From Ascaphus truei (taxonomy: Eukaryota; Chordata; Amphibia; Anura; Ascaphidae): a stretch of 64,000 nucleotides of DNA. The notes under the pieces are model-generated. The model was given only the letters and a program-made list of their open reading frames with translations. It was not told where the DNA came from and ran no database searches. The stretch is from positions 214,377,245 through 214,441,244 of the forward strand of contig CM071568.1 of the NCBI GenBank assembly GCA_036426205.1, in the 5' to 3' direction. Below, piece after piece: positions 1-11,115 of the stretch; the first letter of the stretch is position 1, and each line of letters opens with the position of its first letter. The position numbers and the translations under genes were made by a program.

Positions 1-467
1 GGTCCCGTCTGTCCAAAGGACATTGTTCCGGAAGTCTTGTGGTTTGTTCAGATGCAACTTTGCAAACCTAAGCCGTGCTGCCATGTGCTTTTTAGAGAGA
101 AGAGGCTTTCTCCTGGCAACCCTTCCAAACAAACCATACTTGTTCAGTCTTTTTCTAATTGTACTGTCGTGAACTTTAACATTTAACATGCTAACTGAGG
201 CCTGTAGAGTCTGAGATTTGTAACTCTTATGATTTTTTGCAATTTCTATGAGAATTGCATGGTCTGATCTTGGGGTGAATTTGCTGGGACGTCCACTCCT
301 GGGAAGATAGGCAACTGTCTTGAATGTTTTCCACTTTTGAATAATCTTTCTCACTGTAGAATGATGGACTTTAAATTTTTGGGAATGGCCTTATAACCCT
401 TCCCAGACTGATGGGCAGCAACAATTGCTTCTCTAAGATCATTGTTGATGTCTTTCCTCCGTGGCAT
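1..467 (-). pseudogene. Tc1 transposase, N-terminal part, frameshifted
   Basis: The protein begins MPRRKDINNDLREAIVAAHQ, the start of the helix-turn-helix (paired-like) DNA-binding domain of Tc1 transposases, which would bind the terminal repeats. The first about 30 codons are open, then the frame is lost near 380 within a run of T, and the remaining homologous sequence continues in another frame towards position 1. The catalytic DDE domain is not in the window for this copy. The copy is not expected to make active transposase. Family assignment is secure; the exact family name is not given because no search was possible. Confidence 0.8.
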
Positions 468-837
468 TGTGTTAACACACACCTGAATGCGCCAGACCAG
501 CAAACTGCTAAACCGTCGGCTTTTGTAGAGGTGGTCACATTTGCTGATGATCAATTAATCAAGGGCATTTGATTAGCAGCACCTGTCTGCTACTTAGCAT
601 CTTAATTCCTACGGAAGCAGTAAGGGTGTACTTAGTTTTTCACACATAGCTTCTCCATTTTGGCTTTATTTTTGTTAAATAAATCATGACACGGTGTAAT
701 ATGTCATGTGTTGTTGTTCATTTGAGGTTGTATTTACCAAATTGTAAGACCTGCTAAGGAACAGATGATTGTTATTATGTCCTGATATATAAAACCATAG
801 AATTCAAAGAGGGTGTACTTTCTTTTTCACACAACTG
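1..837 (-). mobile_element. Tc1/mariner-type DNA transposon, copy A (5' part)
   Basis: The minus strand carries the start of a Tc1-type transposase (ATG at 467) and the terminal inverted repeat runs out to about 837. Positions 628-830 are nearly identical to 31309-31512, which in copy B follow the 3' end of the same gene. The two ends therefore form a long inverted terminal repeat of about 200 bp, as in long-TIR Tc1 elements. The outer tip reads ACAACTG next to a TG/TA microsatellite, so the usual TA target duplication cannot be confirmed. The other end lies outside the window. Confidence 0.85.
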
Positions 838-855
838 TGTGTGTGTGTGTATATG

Positions 856-889
<34 letters not shown>

Positions 890-900
890 CTATATATATA
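838..900. repeat. TG/TA microsatellite
   Basis: Alternating TG then TA dinucleotides lie between the Tc1 end and the first hAT MITE. A similar AT tract follows the MITE at 1053-1090. Confidence 0.95.
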
Positions 901-1052
901 CAGTGTTCGACAAACCTAAATTTGCTCGCCCCGGCGAGTGGATTTAGCCCCCGGGCGAGTAATATTGGCCCAAGCAGCAACGTTTGGTACTAGGTGGCGA
1001 GTAGTAGATTTTTGTGTGGCGAGTAGATTTTTCGGTGATTTGTCAACCACTG
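901..1052 (-). mobile_element. hAT-type MITE, copy 1
   Basis: A 152-bp element starts CAGTGTTCGACAAA and ends with the complementary TTGTCAACCACTG. The body is almost wholly built from the same sub-repeat, CTCGCC...GGCGAG, and matches 3598-3753 in reverse orientation. Both flanks are AT dinucleotide repeats, so the 8-bp target duplication (TATATATA versus TATAATAT) is only approximate. It has no coding capacity. The superfamily call rests on copy 2, where an exact 8-bp duplication is visible. Confidence 0.8.
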
Positions 1053-1440
1053 TATAATATATATTATATATAATCTATTATATATAATATGGAAAAACAG
1101 GAAGAGAGGCACGCCCCCATGCGAAATAGTATATTTAATGAGGGAGGGGGAGAGGGGGATAAAAAATGCACTCACAAGGGTACAATAAAAAAACAGGCAT
1201 TGTGTGTATATAATCACCACCATCCGGTTCGTGTCTGCAGCGTCTTGGGGCAGTCCAGTATTGCAGTATCAGGATCGTAGTCCCAACGGTATCCAGGCAG
1301 ATAGTATTCAATACAACTGTATTAGAGTCCTGGAAGATGGCTCCGTGTAGTACAGGCTTTGCAGCCAGTTGCGCATGGATCCGTCCGTTCCAGCGCTCGG
1401 TGATGACGTCAGTGTCAGCGTCTGACGTGATGACCTTCCC

Positions 1441-1480
1441 TGACGCGTTTCGTCACTCTCGGGTAACTTTTTCAAAGGGT
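1441..1480 (-). ncRNA. Hammerhead-like ribozyme core, degenerate (left arm)
   Basis: On the minus strand the order is TTGAAAA, an extra A, a stem II of GTTAC/GTGAC with one mismatch, then GAAAC-GC-GTC. The 3' half fits a minimal type I hammerhead with a two-pair stem III and a GUC cleavage triplet, and AGGG after the triplet can pair with CCCT before the core. The conserved C and G of the CUGANGA box are changed, so activity is doubtful. Confidence 0.45.
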
Positions 1481-2701
1481 GATGGGAGATGGGAGGGGTC
1501 CGGTATTATATTAGAGAGTCCAATAATCTCAATTACTTTTGATCGTCCCCCCTTCTCAGCTGAAAGTGCTAAGTGCTCCAACATATATGCAAATGCCTTA
1601 AACATAAAAATATGTCTAAAAATATTTAAAAATATTTAAGGGTCATCACATCCTTCCAAGAATGTACATAATACCAATATAATTACAATATACATTTGTT
1701 GTTAATACACATATTAATTTATTCAAAATATTTTTAATTAGAGATATATACTATCTTATATATATATATTCTCACAAATATGGATAATTTAGGGGTTATT
1801 AGAGTTTAGTAATATTTATACACATTTACATTTCATTTTCCAATAATACACATCTTCCTACATTTATTTACAATCCCAGGTACTTTTATCTTACACATGG
1901 AATTAATTTTAATATTAGATACACATTTAATGCAGAGTTAACCACAATTACAGTTCACTGGCACTTGGATAATGTAACGAAGTTATGATATGCACTGATA
2001 AGTTTTTTGAGAAAACACTTATGTAGGTATTTAGTTTATATTGTCTTTTCTACTATATTATATATTAATATATATTATTTATATATATATATATCTGTTA
2101 TTAACTGCTAGAATTCTTATATATTTTATTATTTTTCACCACATCCTCACTATCCTGACAGCTGCCTTTGTCCGTGGCATAGGCATGATATATGTTTGTT
2201 ATGTATTTCCTAATATCTCCTGGTCTATATAGGTCATTGTGACGTTTGTCATTTAAGGGGTTAATAACTATCACGTATAGTGTTTACATTATATGACTTT
2301 TGTGTTATCAATTTGTCATGACCACCCTGTGATGTTTCATGAATATTGGCCAGAATGAATAGGGGAGCTTCATAGGACTCATCCCTATCTCCATTATCTG
2401 TTAGTATAATATCCCATTGTTTATAGGTCTATTTAATTATACCTTGATGCTTTATCATCTAAAAGATAGTTCCCTTTAGATTCATATATGGCGAGCTATA
2501 TTTTTCTCTGTGACACATGATGACTCTATCTCCAATCCAGCAAGCTTCTTTAAATATTTTTAAATATTTTTAGACATATTTTATGTTTAAGGCATTTGCA
2601 TATATGTTGGAGCACTTAGCACTTTCAGCTGAGAAGGGGGGACGATAAAGTAATTGAGATATTGGACTCTCTATAAATACCGGACCTCCCCCATCTCACA
2701 T

Positions 2702-2742
2702 CACCCTTTGAAAAAGGTACCCGAGAGTGACGAAACGCATCA
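2702..2742 (+). ncRNA. Hammerhead-like ribozyme core, degenerate (right arm)
   Basis: This is the inverted partner of the core at 1441-1480. It has the same TTGAAAA box, a GGTAC/GTGAC stem II and GAAAC, but the G before the cleavage triplet has become A (GCATC instead of GCGTC), which breaks stem III. It is probably inactive. Confidence 0.4.
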
Positions 2743-3441
2743 GGGAGCGTCATCACGTCAGACGCATTGACACTGACGTCATCACCCGGCGCTGGAACGG
2801 ACGGATCCATGCGCAACTGCTGCAGAAGCCTGTACTACACGGAGCCATCTTCCAGGACTCTATACAGTTGTATTGAATACTATCTGCCCTGGATACCTGT
2901 TGGGACTACGATCCTGATACTGCAATACTGGGACTGCCCAAGACGCTGCAGACACGAACCGATGTGGTGGTGATATATCACACAATGCCTGTTTTTTATT
3001 GTACCACTTGTGAGTGCATTTTTTTATCCCCCTCCCCCTCCCTCATTCAAAATACTATTTTACGCTATGGCGTGCGCTCTCTCTTCGCTTTTTTCCCCTA
3101 GATTCACTGTGGACTTGGTTTGACCACATTGAGAGCTGCCGGAGACCCTCCAAACCGGAACCAACACCATTACTGGACTTATTTTGAGGACTGTTTTTAT
3201 ATATTTTTTTCTCTTATATTATCCATTTATTCCTTTGTTTCTCTGTTTATTTATTTTTGTCATATATCTATATGTATACAATTATCATATTGTTTCCTGG
3301 TTTAGTTTGATTGATTTGGTTATATATATGTAATTTTACTATATGGTACTATTAGTTATTATTATTCATTATTATATTATTTGGTTTATGAACTTTATAG
3401 ATTGCTTAATAGAGGGCGCTGCTTTTTCTTTTTGTTGTTCT

Positions 3442-3443
<2 letters not shown>

Positions 3444-3476
<33 letters not shown>
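3444..3476. repeat. (AT)n microsatellite
   Basis: Pure TA dinucleotides directly after the T-rich tail of the preceding element. Confidence 0.95.
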
Positions 3477-3478
<2 letters not shown>

Positions 3479-3597
3479 AACCCCTTATAACGCTGTGCTT
3501 GGGGTCCAGAGAATTACATCGTGTTATAAGTGGATCACGTTAGAAATAATGTACAATTGTATGCTATGTACAATAAAGTATTTAAGATACCAATAAC

Positions 3598-3753
3598 CAG
3601 TGGTTGACAAATCACCAAAAAATCTACTCGCCACACAAAAAAATCTACTCGCCACCTAGTACCAAACGTGTGCTGCTTGGGCCAATATTTACTCGCCCGG
3701 GGGTTAAATCCACTCGCCCGGGGCGAGCAAATGTAAAGGTTTGTCGAACACTG
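3598..3753 (+). mobile_element. hAT-type MITE, copy 2, with perfect 8-bp target duplication
   Basis: The element starts CAGTGGTTGACAAATC and ends GTTTGTCGAACACTG. It is flanked on both sides by the exact octamer CCAATAAC (3590-3597 and 3754-3761). CAGTG ends with an 8-bp target duplication are the signature of the hAT superfamily. The 156-bp body matches copy 1 at 901-1052 on the opposite strand and the two ends of the 1.4-kb element at 11864-13269. It has no reading frame and depends on a transposase supplied elsewhere. Confidence 0.92.
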
Positions 3754-3830
3754 CCAATAACCATGTTGTAAAGTATTCATAAATACGCAACTTGGGAGCC
3801 ACGCTTGCATCGCGTTATAAGAGGCCGTGC

Positions 3831-3866
3831 CCTGAGAAAGGTCTCCCTGTGGGACCGAAACGTTGG
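3831..3866 (+). ncRNA. Hammerhead-like core (CTGAGAA ... GACCGAAACG)
   Basis: The order is CTGAGAA, an extra A, a stem of GGTC(T)CC with GG(G)ACC, and GAAACG. It closely resembles the core at 13320-13360. The G8 position is A and the expected NUH triplet after GAAAC is not clear, so it is an eroded copy. The next 60 bp run into a T/A-rich stretch as at 13360. Confidence 0.45.
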
Positions 3867-4021
3867 CTATCGTGTAACTATTGTTTTAATACAATTGCTT
3901 TTGGATTACTCCTTGCTGTTTGCAGTCTCCTTTACTGGTCTTTGGGCTGGTTCATATGCTGTGTGGATATCTATGGGACTAGCAACTGCCTTTTGCTTTA
4001 CATGAGTGTGCTGACTGGCAT

Positions 4022-4022
4022 C

Positions 4023-4056
<34 letters not shown>
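4022..4056. repeat. (AT)n microsatellite
   Basis: A run of about 17 TA dinucleotides. From here to 4782 I see no gene or recognisable repeat. Confidence 0.95.
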
Positions 4057-4059
<3 letters not shown>

Positions 4060-4782
4060 TAGAGCTGAAAAATTTCACATATAAAAAAAATTGGGAGGAG
4101 AGGGGGGAAATATGGGCCACGGTAACTGCAGAACGTCTTCAGAGGCAGAGCTGTCAATCACTGCTCTGCTTCCCGAAGTTGTATCACATAAATGCTCTGG
4201 ATGGGTGCAGGTAGGGGAAATTGAGATACTGTATAGATATATACACACTAAGTTAAGGTATATGCACGTTTCTGTACCCCGGCCGATTATATGAGAATGA
4301 TACAATCATTATTATCACTTCAATATCATTGTATCACTGGTTAGATCACTGGCTAGGCAGTGAGCACTGGCCTAGTGTCCTTAAGTAATTGGGGTCGGCC
4401 ACAGCCTACAATGTTGTTGTCATTTGATGAAAGATACAAAGAGATTTTGCAACCAATTGTGATACAGTATGATTATATTTTCTCTAGGGTGAAGGCAGAG
4501 ATTGGGGAGGGTCAGTGAAGAGACAGTGTGGATGCTGTGTTTGCAGAAAAGAAGCAGCGAAGTGTGCTAAAAGTATTACCAGTATGAGCAGCACTCAGTA
4601 ACAGCAAAAAGATACAGTCATAGAGAAGCCATTCTTAGCTGCAGTTGAACAAGGCGGTATATGTGTTCCCTATTCCTTTCCAAGCCTAGGCTTACTAATG
4701 GGGGTGTGGTGGGGTGGCGAGTGGACCTGTTTTACTATAATCCCAATAGCTATATATACCACCCCAAACACACCTTTATACA

Positions 4783-4930
4783 ACATATGGAGAGACACCT
4801 GTACACAAAAAGGAGAACACCTGAGATAATTGGATATATGCTAATTTGGATATTTGGATATGAAAAGTATATTTTTAAATTACTTAAATTAGCATTTAGC
4901 CTTGGTATCTCAGGTGTACTCCTTACTAGT
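4783..4930. repeat. Short foldback MITE, copy 1
   Basis: GGAGAACACCTGAGATA at the left pairs with TATCTCAGGTGTACTCC at the right, with inner arms ATATGCTAATTT and AAATTAGCATTT. A related copy lies at 27186-27345, which shares the outer GGAGxGACACCTG and the right arm GGTATCTCAGGTGT. No coding capacity. Confidence 0.6.
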
Positions 4931-5439
4931 ATACACCAATGCTGAAATTATCCTTGGGCTTTAGCAATGATTCAGAAAGCTTTCTCTCAAAAGTTTTCAC
5001 CTGGACTCATAAAGTTTCATGCAATTTTGACAAACTAAATGTAGTATATAAAGCAATTAGTTCACAAACATCACCTGAGGAGCCACCAGAAACACCAGGT
5101 TTAAGGAATAACCAACACATTTGCACCCAGATAGATGCACAATAAAACATGTTAAGTTCAGAGCCCTGAAAACTGATTTGAGAACCACCATCTTAGGTTT
5201 TTTACTACTGTCCTAAATATCTGCATTGGTAGTATTTCTTGGTGGTAAAATAAGATAAAACCATGGTAGACAAATAGAAAAAAAGTGGATCCTCTTTTGC
5301 ATTTGTAAGTCTATAATATTTGTCGATATGTTTATTAATTTTTACTGCTAGATTTTGTTTCTATTATTATTATTTCTTCATATGATACCATCACAGGCTT
5401 GTAAAATTATAAAATAAAAACGTAAAATGCTTTTTTCTC

Positions 5440-5655
5440 TTGCATTGAGCTGACGGTGTAAACAGCGCGGTACATAAGATTTTTTTTTGTATGCATGAGT
5501 TGGGTTTACAATCTATAAAGTATTTTGGTGCCTGGGATAAAGGAACTTGCCCAAGGTCACAAAGAGTTGATACTGGGATCTGAACCAAGCTTATCTGCTT
5601 CAAAATCAGTGCCATTAGTTTTCAGGGTTAGTGCCTTTACTTACTGAGCCACACC
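5440..5655 (+). repeat. L2/MIR-like LINE 3' end fragment
   Basis: The stretch around 5535-5650 reads AACTTGCCCAAGGTCACA, then GGGATCTGAACC, TCAGTGCCATTAG and ACTGAGCCACACC. This order matches the 3' end shared by L2 LINEs and MIR-type SINEs of vertebrates. Old and diverged; the 5' limit is uncertain. Confidence 0.6.
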
Positions 5656-6620
5656 TCCAACTTCTGTATGAGTCCTGCAATCCTCATTATACTTGCCAAG
5701 CTTTCTAAGCTGCAGATTGTCATTTCATTTTGGCCAGCGTCGATGTAAGTTTTATGAAGAATTGGAATAAAACAAATGGTCACTGTCATTTGTGCACAGC
5801 CATACTACCCTTTGCCCCAACATCTACCTTTCCTTTTCTATGAATGGGTGACCTTTCCATCAAGCCCTATTAATATTTGTCACTGTAACAGCTTGGTTTA
5901 ATATGATCTGCAGCAGCTCAGTAGTCCTGCATTCTCAGCATGTTGTCAGTTGCGACCCATCTGAGTCAGAAGCGTAGATGTACAAATTCAAGAGTGGCAG
6001 TATCTTTACTAAAACCAAAGCTTGTGCTTCAAATTAATTCACATACATATATCAGTGAAGTTACATGCTTCTCATTATGGGACCACAATCACCCCCTTGT
6101 TTCTGTTTCTGTTTAAACCCTTGTTTTTAGAGGCTTAGAAATGTTCATCTACAAATCAGATCAGACAGAAACTATAAATAACGTCTAATGCAAAAAAAAT
6201 TGAAGTTAACTCTTAAATTGCGAATGGTGTAATTTGAAAAATATGCTTTTGATAGCGGCCACATTTGGCATATCATCAACCTGGGAGTATAACCATAAGT
6301 ATATAACCTACTTTGAAAAAAAAACAGTATTACATTGAATGTTTGCTGTAGGATTTGTGACAGTGAAACATGAGCTCTTTTTACTGTTCTATTAAGAATG
6401 TTTACCCCATCTCACTTTTCATGTGGACAATACTATTGGCAATAATTTATTGAATAAGAAAGTTGGCTTTTATACAATTAGGATAAAATATGATGTGAAG
6501 AATATTTTACAAATGATTTCATATACATTTACACACAATGGGTAACAGTGGACTAAATAAAGCATATTCAGTCTTTAATAACTCCTCACTGACAAGTACC
6601 AGTGAAAACTCTTTGGAGAT
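5656..6620. other. AT-rich sequence, nothing recognised
   Basis: No open reading frame with protein character, no inverted or tandem repeat, and no splice-bounded exon that I can support. Confidence 0.5.
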
Positions 6621-6625
6621 GGTGA

Positions 6626-6835
6626 TTATTGAAGAGTGCTAGTAGCCGTATTGGCCAAAGAAAGAGTAAGATACTTTGTAGGTTGTGATACATTTTAATG
6701 GACCAGCATATCAACCATACAAGGTTGCCTTGTGCATAAGCTTTCAAGACTGCAGAGGGATCTTCATCAGATAAGTGATGAAATGGTGAGAAGAATTACA
6801 ATGTAGCTGTTTGCAAGCTATTGAGACATGACTAC
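6626..6835. repeat. Dispersed repeat fragment, family not named
   Basis: The sequence runs through GATACATTTTAATGGACC, CATACAAGGTTGCCTT and AAGCTTTCAAGACTGCAG to GATCTTCATCAGATAAGTG. I recognise this order as a recurring amphibian interspersed repeat, but there is no second copy in the window to prove it. Confidence 0.4.
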
Positions 6836-9800
6836 TTTTGCAATAGAGCACTGCAGAAGAAACATTAAGTTCAGGTAATCTACCTATTTTAATGGGAAAA
6901 AAATCTGGATTCATGAATCAAAAGGAAAGTAAAATAAAGCTGAATTATCATTATTTGGGGCACTGGAATTTTTGTGTGACATTTACTGATGGACCTTACA
7001 CCATTGGTTTAATGCAAGATTAACATTTGTCTTCCATTATGTTATAAACCAGCATTTTAGAATATGCATTCTAATGCTTTATAAAATTCATAAAAAAAAT
7101 CATTTCTGTGAATGTTGACAATTAAGCATGTAAAAAGTAGTATGGTGGTTAGTATAAGAGGCTTTGTAGGTGATGTAGGATTTTGATACAGAACAGCAGA
7201 ATCAAATAGCAAAGGGATAAATGCTTCAAGTCATCCTTCATTTGCCCTTCAGTAGCTCACATACTGCAACGGAATTAACACAATTGCATTACAAATATGT
7301 TTTCAAGGAACTAGTTTGGGTTTCACTGCAAATGATTTTGTTTTTCTCAGTAAATGTTGCTTGTACTGTGCACAACCTTGTCTTGCTATTCTGCTCTATG
7401 CCCCAAGTAAGCTATTTTACTTGATTTAGTAAAGCACAGAACTAGAAAGTAAATTTGGCGAGAAAAATATATAACAGTGAAGTGAATTACATTGCAATCG
7501 AGTAATTTCTGCAAGAACAGACAGCATATTGTACATTCAACAGAAATGTCGTTTCTATTAGTATAGATGCTTTAATATATCACAAGTTCTATCATTGTTA
7601 TTGGTTGTACGTGTCAGCATATGCCTATTGTTGCAGCTGTTCACTTTAGATCACTTACAAGAAAAGCATATTACTGTACATGTGAAGTACTGCAACTTTA
7701 GAAAATTCCCCATGCATAATCATACTGTGCATAAACTTACGGTTCATTTGATATTGCAATGCATGACAAAAGGCATTTATATTATCCTTACAGATGTGCA
7801 GGAATTATCTAAAAAAAACAATGCATTTAAACTGTTTCATCTATATTATGAATTTGGCATTCCCAGTAACTTTTGCTACCAATAACATACATTATGAAAT
7901 TGATGCAGTAGTTACATGAACAAATGATAATGCACATTCAGAGTGTATTACTTCAAAACGTGTTAAACATATGGCAACATTCCTGACTTTTTGTGTCATT
8001 AATCCAGTTCCTCTATTTCTAATCAGTACAAAACCAATATCTTCTGCATAGAAGAAGTGTTACCAGAGAAGATTCCCTCATTATGTACAGTAACTTCACC
8101 TTATCAGTGGTACTCAACAGTCTCATTTTTGAGATCAAGACTTTAAACCCTCCTTCCTAAATGTATGACAGATGACCATCAAAGCGTCACAAACTGGTAC
8201 CAGCATCAAACAGTTTAATAATTTTAATCCAAACGATCCCATTTAAAAAAACACCTAAAACACATGTTGCTTAATGAGTCAAAACATGCGATTAACAATT
8301 TATTTAAAACATTAAGCATTGTTCAGTCCCACTCAGTGCATAGGAAACACAACTTCAATATATAATATATATGAAAGAAGTATATGATTATTGACAAAGT
8401 TTTCTTAAAGTTTTGTAACTATTAAATTGATATAATGTGATTTGATAAAGGAACTGTATATAATGACAGTAGGAACATTTCCATAATAATTACTATATTT
8501 TCTATAAACATATTTGACTCCCCAAAATATTGTCTCCATTCTTGTTTGTGTGGGTTTTCATCTTAAAATGGTATTAATGTATGCTCAAGGTAGTGAATTT
8601 GCTCAGATATATGATGTACATAATACATACTGTATATACTTACCTTTTACCATTTGTAAACTAAACTAATACATCTTAACAGTACAATGCCTCGTACAAT
8701 ACAGTACTGTAGTACTGTAGGAGACACTGCTTTGCACTGTACACAACTAAAACATGTTTCAGTTGCATACAGTCTACAGGCAGGTATTGCTGAGTTTAGT
8801 GGACGTTTTCAGAGCAAAAATAAAACCAAACTACACACACACGTTATTAAATAGCTTTGAGATCTCTAAAGGGTTATCATATTTCTCAGCGTATTTTATA
8901 GCTCTTTCTGCTTGTCTGCTTGAGTCATAATAATAAGTGGGAATCTGCTAGGCGCAGGGTTCCTCTCAAACACAGCATTAGGAATTAGAAAATGTTCCCC
9001 TTTTTCAGATTTCCATTTCAACACCTTCTAACAAAAAAAAGCAATTGTATTACCCTCCAATTTAAAATCTTTACTATGGGATTGTTATAGCGTTAACTTC
9101 GTTCCTAACTTTCTGTTCTGCTGTAACATAAAACAATATGTAGCCCAAACACAAGTTCATTTAGACAGCCCTTAGGAACCCTGACCCTCTGTGAATATCA
9201 GCTACATTAAACCATTACAGAGATCAACGCACATACTAAAGAACAATAAGAAAAACAAAAACACTGTTCAATAGTAGGTCAATGCTCACCCCCTTGTCAA
9301 AACAATTTCTATCACTGAGCATGTTTAAGTTAAAGAATAATCAAAGACAACACTTACCAAAATACATTATGTTTTTCATTCCAATCACAAGCCAGCTGCT
9401 GTCTATTCTGCATTAGCTCCCGCACAAGCCTGACATGTAAAACAAGGCTCTTTCATTCTACAGTAGGAGGAACATTTTCCAGCATTGCAACAGTGATCAC
9501 ATTCACTGGGTCTTCTCTTCAGGATGAGTGCTTTGCAGTACAGGCAGTCTTATCCCTGATACAATCCCTGTCTGATTTAGCATTTACTCTGGCTGCATGC
9601 TGCACTGCCCATTCCTACTGTAATCTGACTCCTCCTTGTGATGCCCTTGCAGTGCATGTGACCAGTTCTAAGAGTACTACAAACGGATTTTTTTTGCCTT
9701 CACTGGCTCCTTTAGAGGTGTGGTAATATCCTGTTAAGATAAGCGTAGGCTTTTAGAAATCTTATCAACCTGTTTCTCATTTGTTAGCAGTACATTTCTT

Positions 9801-10130
9801 CTATTCATGATCATGACATGCAAAGTTTAAAATCATTGCCTGCATTGCTCAAATGGAAAATGCATTCAAGGAAAGTTGATAAGATAAATAACTCAAATTA
9901 ACTGATATCACCACACACACTTAGGTAAATTGGAGCAGTTATTAATGTAAATTCAGTATATACTGTAAGTAATGCATCAAATCCAGATTTATTACTAGGT
10001 TCTATTTTCAATGGGGCTAATTGCAAAGTGAAGTGCGTACTTGTTATAGTGTACCATGCATACTTTGCCTGCCTGACATTGAATCTGATGATCCAAGCCA
10101 GTGGTTTCACCCTCTTTTGGTTAAGGAACC
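6836..10130. other. Long AT-rich intergenic or intronic stretch
   Basis: About 3.3 kb with scattered short reading frames (all under 100 codons) that lack domain character. I see no repeat boundary, TIR, poly-A tail or microsatellite of note. It may be intron or intergenic host sequence. Confidence 0.5.
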
Positions 10131-10356
10131 TACGTATGTGAAATTCTGCGGAACCCAAACCCTCTCTAACAGCGAGCCTGAGATCAGATGCATTGTAAGG
10201 ATTCTCAACCCTCTATAATAGCACGTCTGAGATCAGATGCATTGTTAAGAACTCCAACCCTCTCTAATAGCGCGTTTGAGATCAGATACATTGTTAAGAA
10301 CTCCAACCCTCTCTAATAGCGCGTCTGAGATCATATGCATTGTAAGGAACCCCAAC
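10131..10356. repeat. 49-bp minisatellite, about four units
   Basis: The marker GAGATCAGATGCATTG (with changes) starts at 10180, 10229, 10278 and 10327, an exact 49-bp period, followed by CTCCAACCCTCTCTAATAG. A further unit at 11338 lies beyond the inserted element at 10371-11318, so the array had at least five units before interruption. Confidence 0.9.
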
Positions 10357-10370
10357 TCTCTCTATTAGGG
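10357..10370. repeat. Target-site duplication, left copy
   Basis: TCTCTCTATTAGGG. The right copy at 11319-11332 is TCTCTCTAATAGGG, 13 of 14 identical. Confidence 0.75.
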
Positions 10371-10497
10371 CAAAACGGGAGTGAAGGTAGAGAATGCAAT
10401 AGCAAAAAAGGTTGGAGGCAAAAATGAAAATAAACTATTTATTGGGCATATACGCATATGGACAGACACACAATTAAAAAAACTCTGAGCGTTTCCG

Positions 10498-10534
10498 TCG
10501 TGATAAAGCGCCTCCACGGCGGGAAACGAGTCAG
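10498..10534 (+). ncRNA. Hammerhead-like core at palindrome centre
   Basis: The order is GTGATAA, an extra A, stem II GCGCC/GGCG(G), GAAAC-GA-GTC. The 3' half gives a two-pair stem III and a GUC triplet; AGAGTTTTTTTAAATTG after it can pair with the left palindrome arm as stem I, with a 13-nt insert (GAGCGTTTCCGTC) before the core. The insert is itself the reverse complement of a GGAAACG half-core, so an opposed ribozyme remnant abuts this one. C3 is G, so activity is uncertain. Confidence 0.45.
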
Positions 10535-11004
10535 AGTTTTTTTAAATTGTGTGTCTGTCCATATGTCGTATATGCTCAATAAATAGTTTATTTTCATTTT
10601 TTGCCTCCAGCCCTTTTTGCTATTGCAGTGCTCTACCTTCACTCCCGTTTTTCCCTTATCTATTATTGGTATGGTAGCACGCCCTTCCGGTCTATTTTTC
10701 ACATAGCAGCTGCTCCACCCGGAGGATTTCCTCCAGAGCTGCATAGTGGTTCCCGTGTAGCCAGTGCAGAGACGGGACTCCTTCCACCCACCTGTACACC
10801 AGCAAGAGAAGAGATCTGACGGAGACGACCATCGAGGAGGTGTGGACGTCTGCCGGTTACCCTTCAGCCGCCACCCCCTGCACGATACCTGGCAACATCG
10901 ACGCGGGAGGATTTGCAGGCACCCGGTGAGACAGCTGGAGGCTCTGGTTTACAGGCCTCTACCCTTACCTTGTTTCGGTATCCCGGGTTGCCATCCCTGC
11001 GGTC

Positions 11005-11115
11005 CCAGGTGGGAGGTTCGGCTCCCTTGGATACAGCTCAGAGGTGGGAGATTCGGCTCCCTCGGATACAGTGCCGAGGTGGGAGGTTGGCTCCCTCGGA
11101 TACAGCTCGGTCAGG
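11005..11115. repeat. Short tandem repeat, about 37 bp, three units
   Basis: GGTGGGAG(G/A)TTCGGCTCCC followed by T(T/C)GGATACAG recurs three times inside the inserted element. Confidence 0.7.

Larger units (their letters stand above)
1091..3443. mobile_element. Large inverted-repeat element with hammerhead-like cores
   Basis: Positions 1091-1640 and 2548-3103 are inverted copies of each other (about 550-bp arms, about 900-bp AT-rich spacer). Matching landmarks include the block around CAGTATTGCAGTATCAGG, a GGATCC-containing GC-rich block, and an inner block of AATATTTTTA units. Each arm holds a hammerhead-like core. Beyond 3103 the right copy continues to about 3443, ending in a T-rich tail before an AT microsatellite. 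The arrangement looks like two copies of one non-coding retroelement end, of the kind found in Penelope-like elements, inserted head to head; the family is inferred, the inverted repeat is seen directly. Confidence 0.7.

Noticed and set aside
1053..1060. Octamer next to hAT copy 1 as a target duplication
   Set aside because: Both flanks are TA repeats, so the match is not informative.
7595..7885. A 96-codon plus-strand frame in the AT-rich stretch
   Set aside because: Low-complexity composition and no domain or splice context.
10131..10356. Regularly spaced repeats resembling a CRISPR array
   Set aside because: The 49-bp units are contiguous without unique spacers, and the context is a eukaryotic genome; it is a minisatellite.
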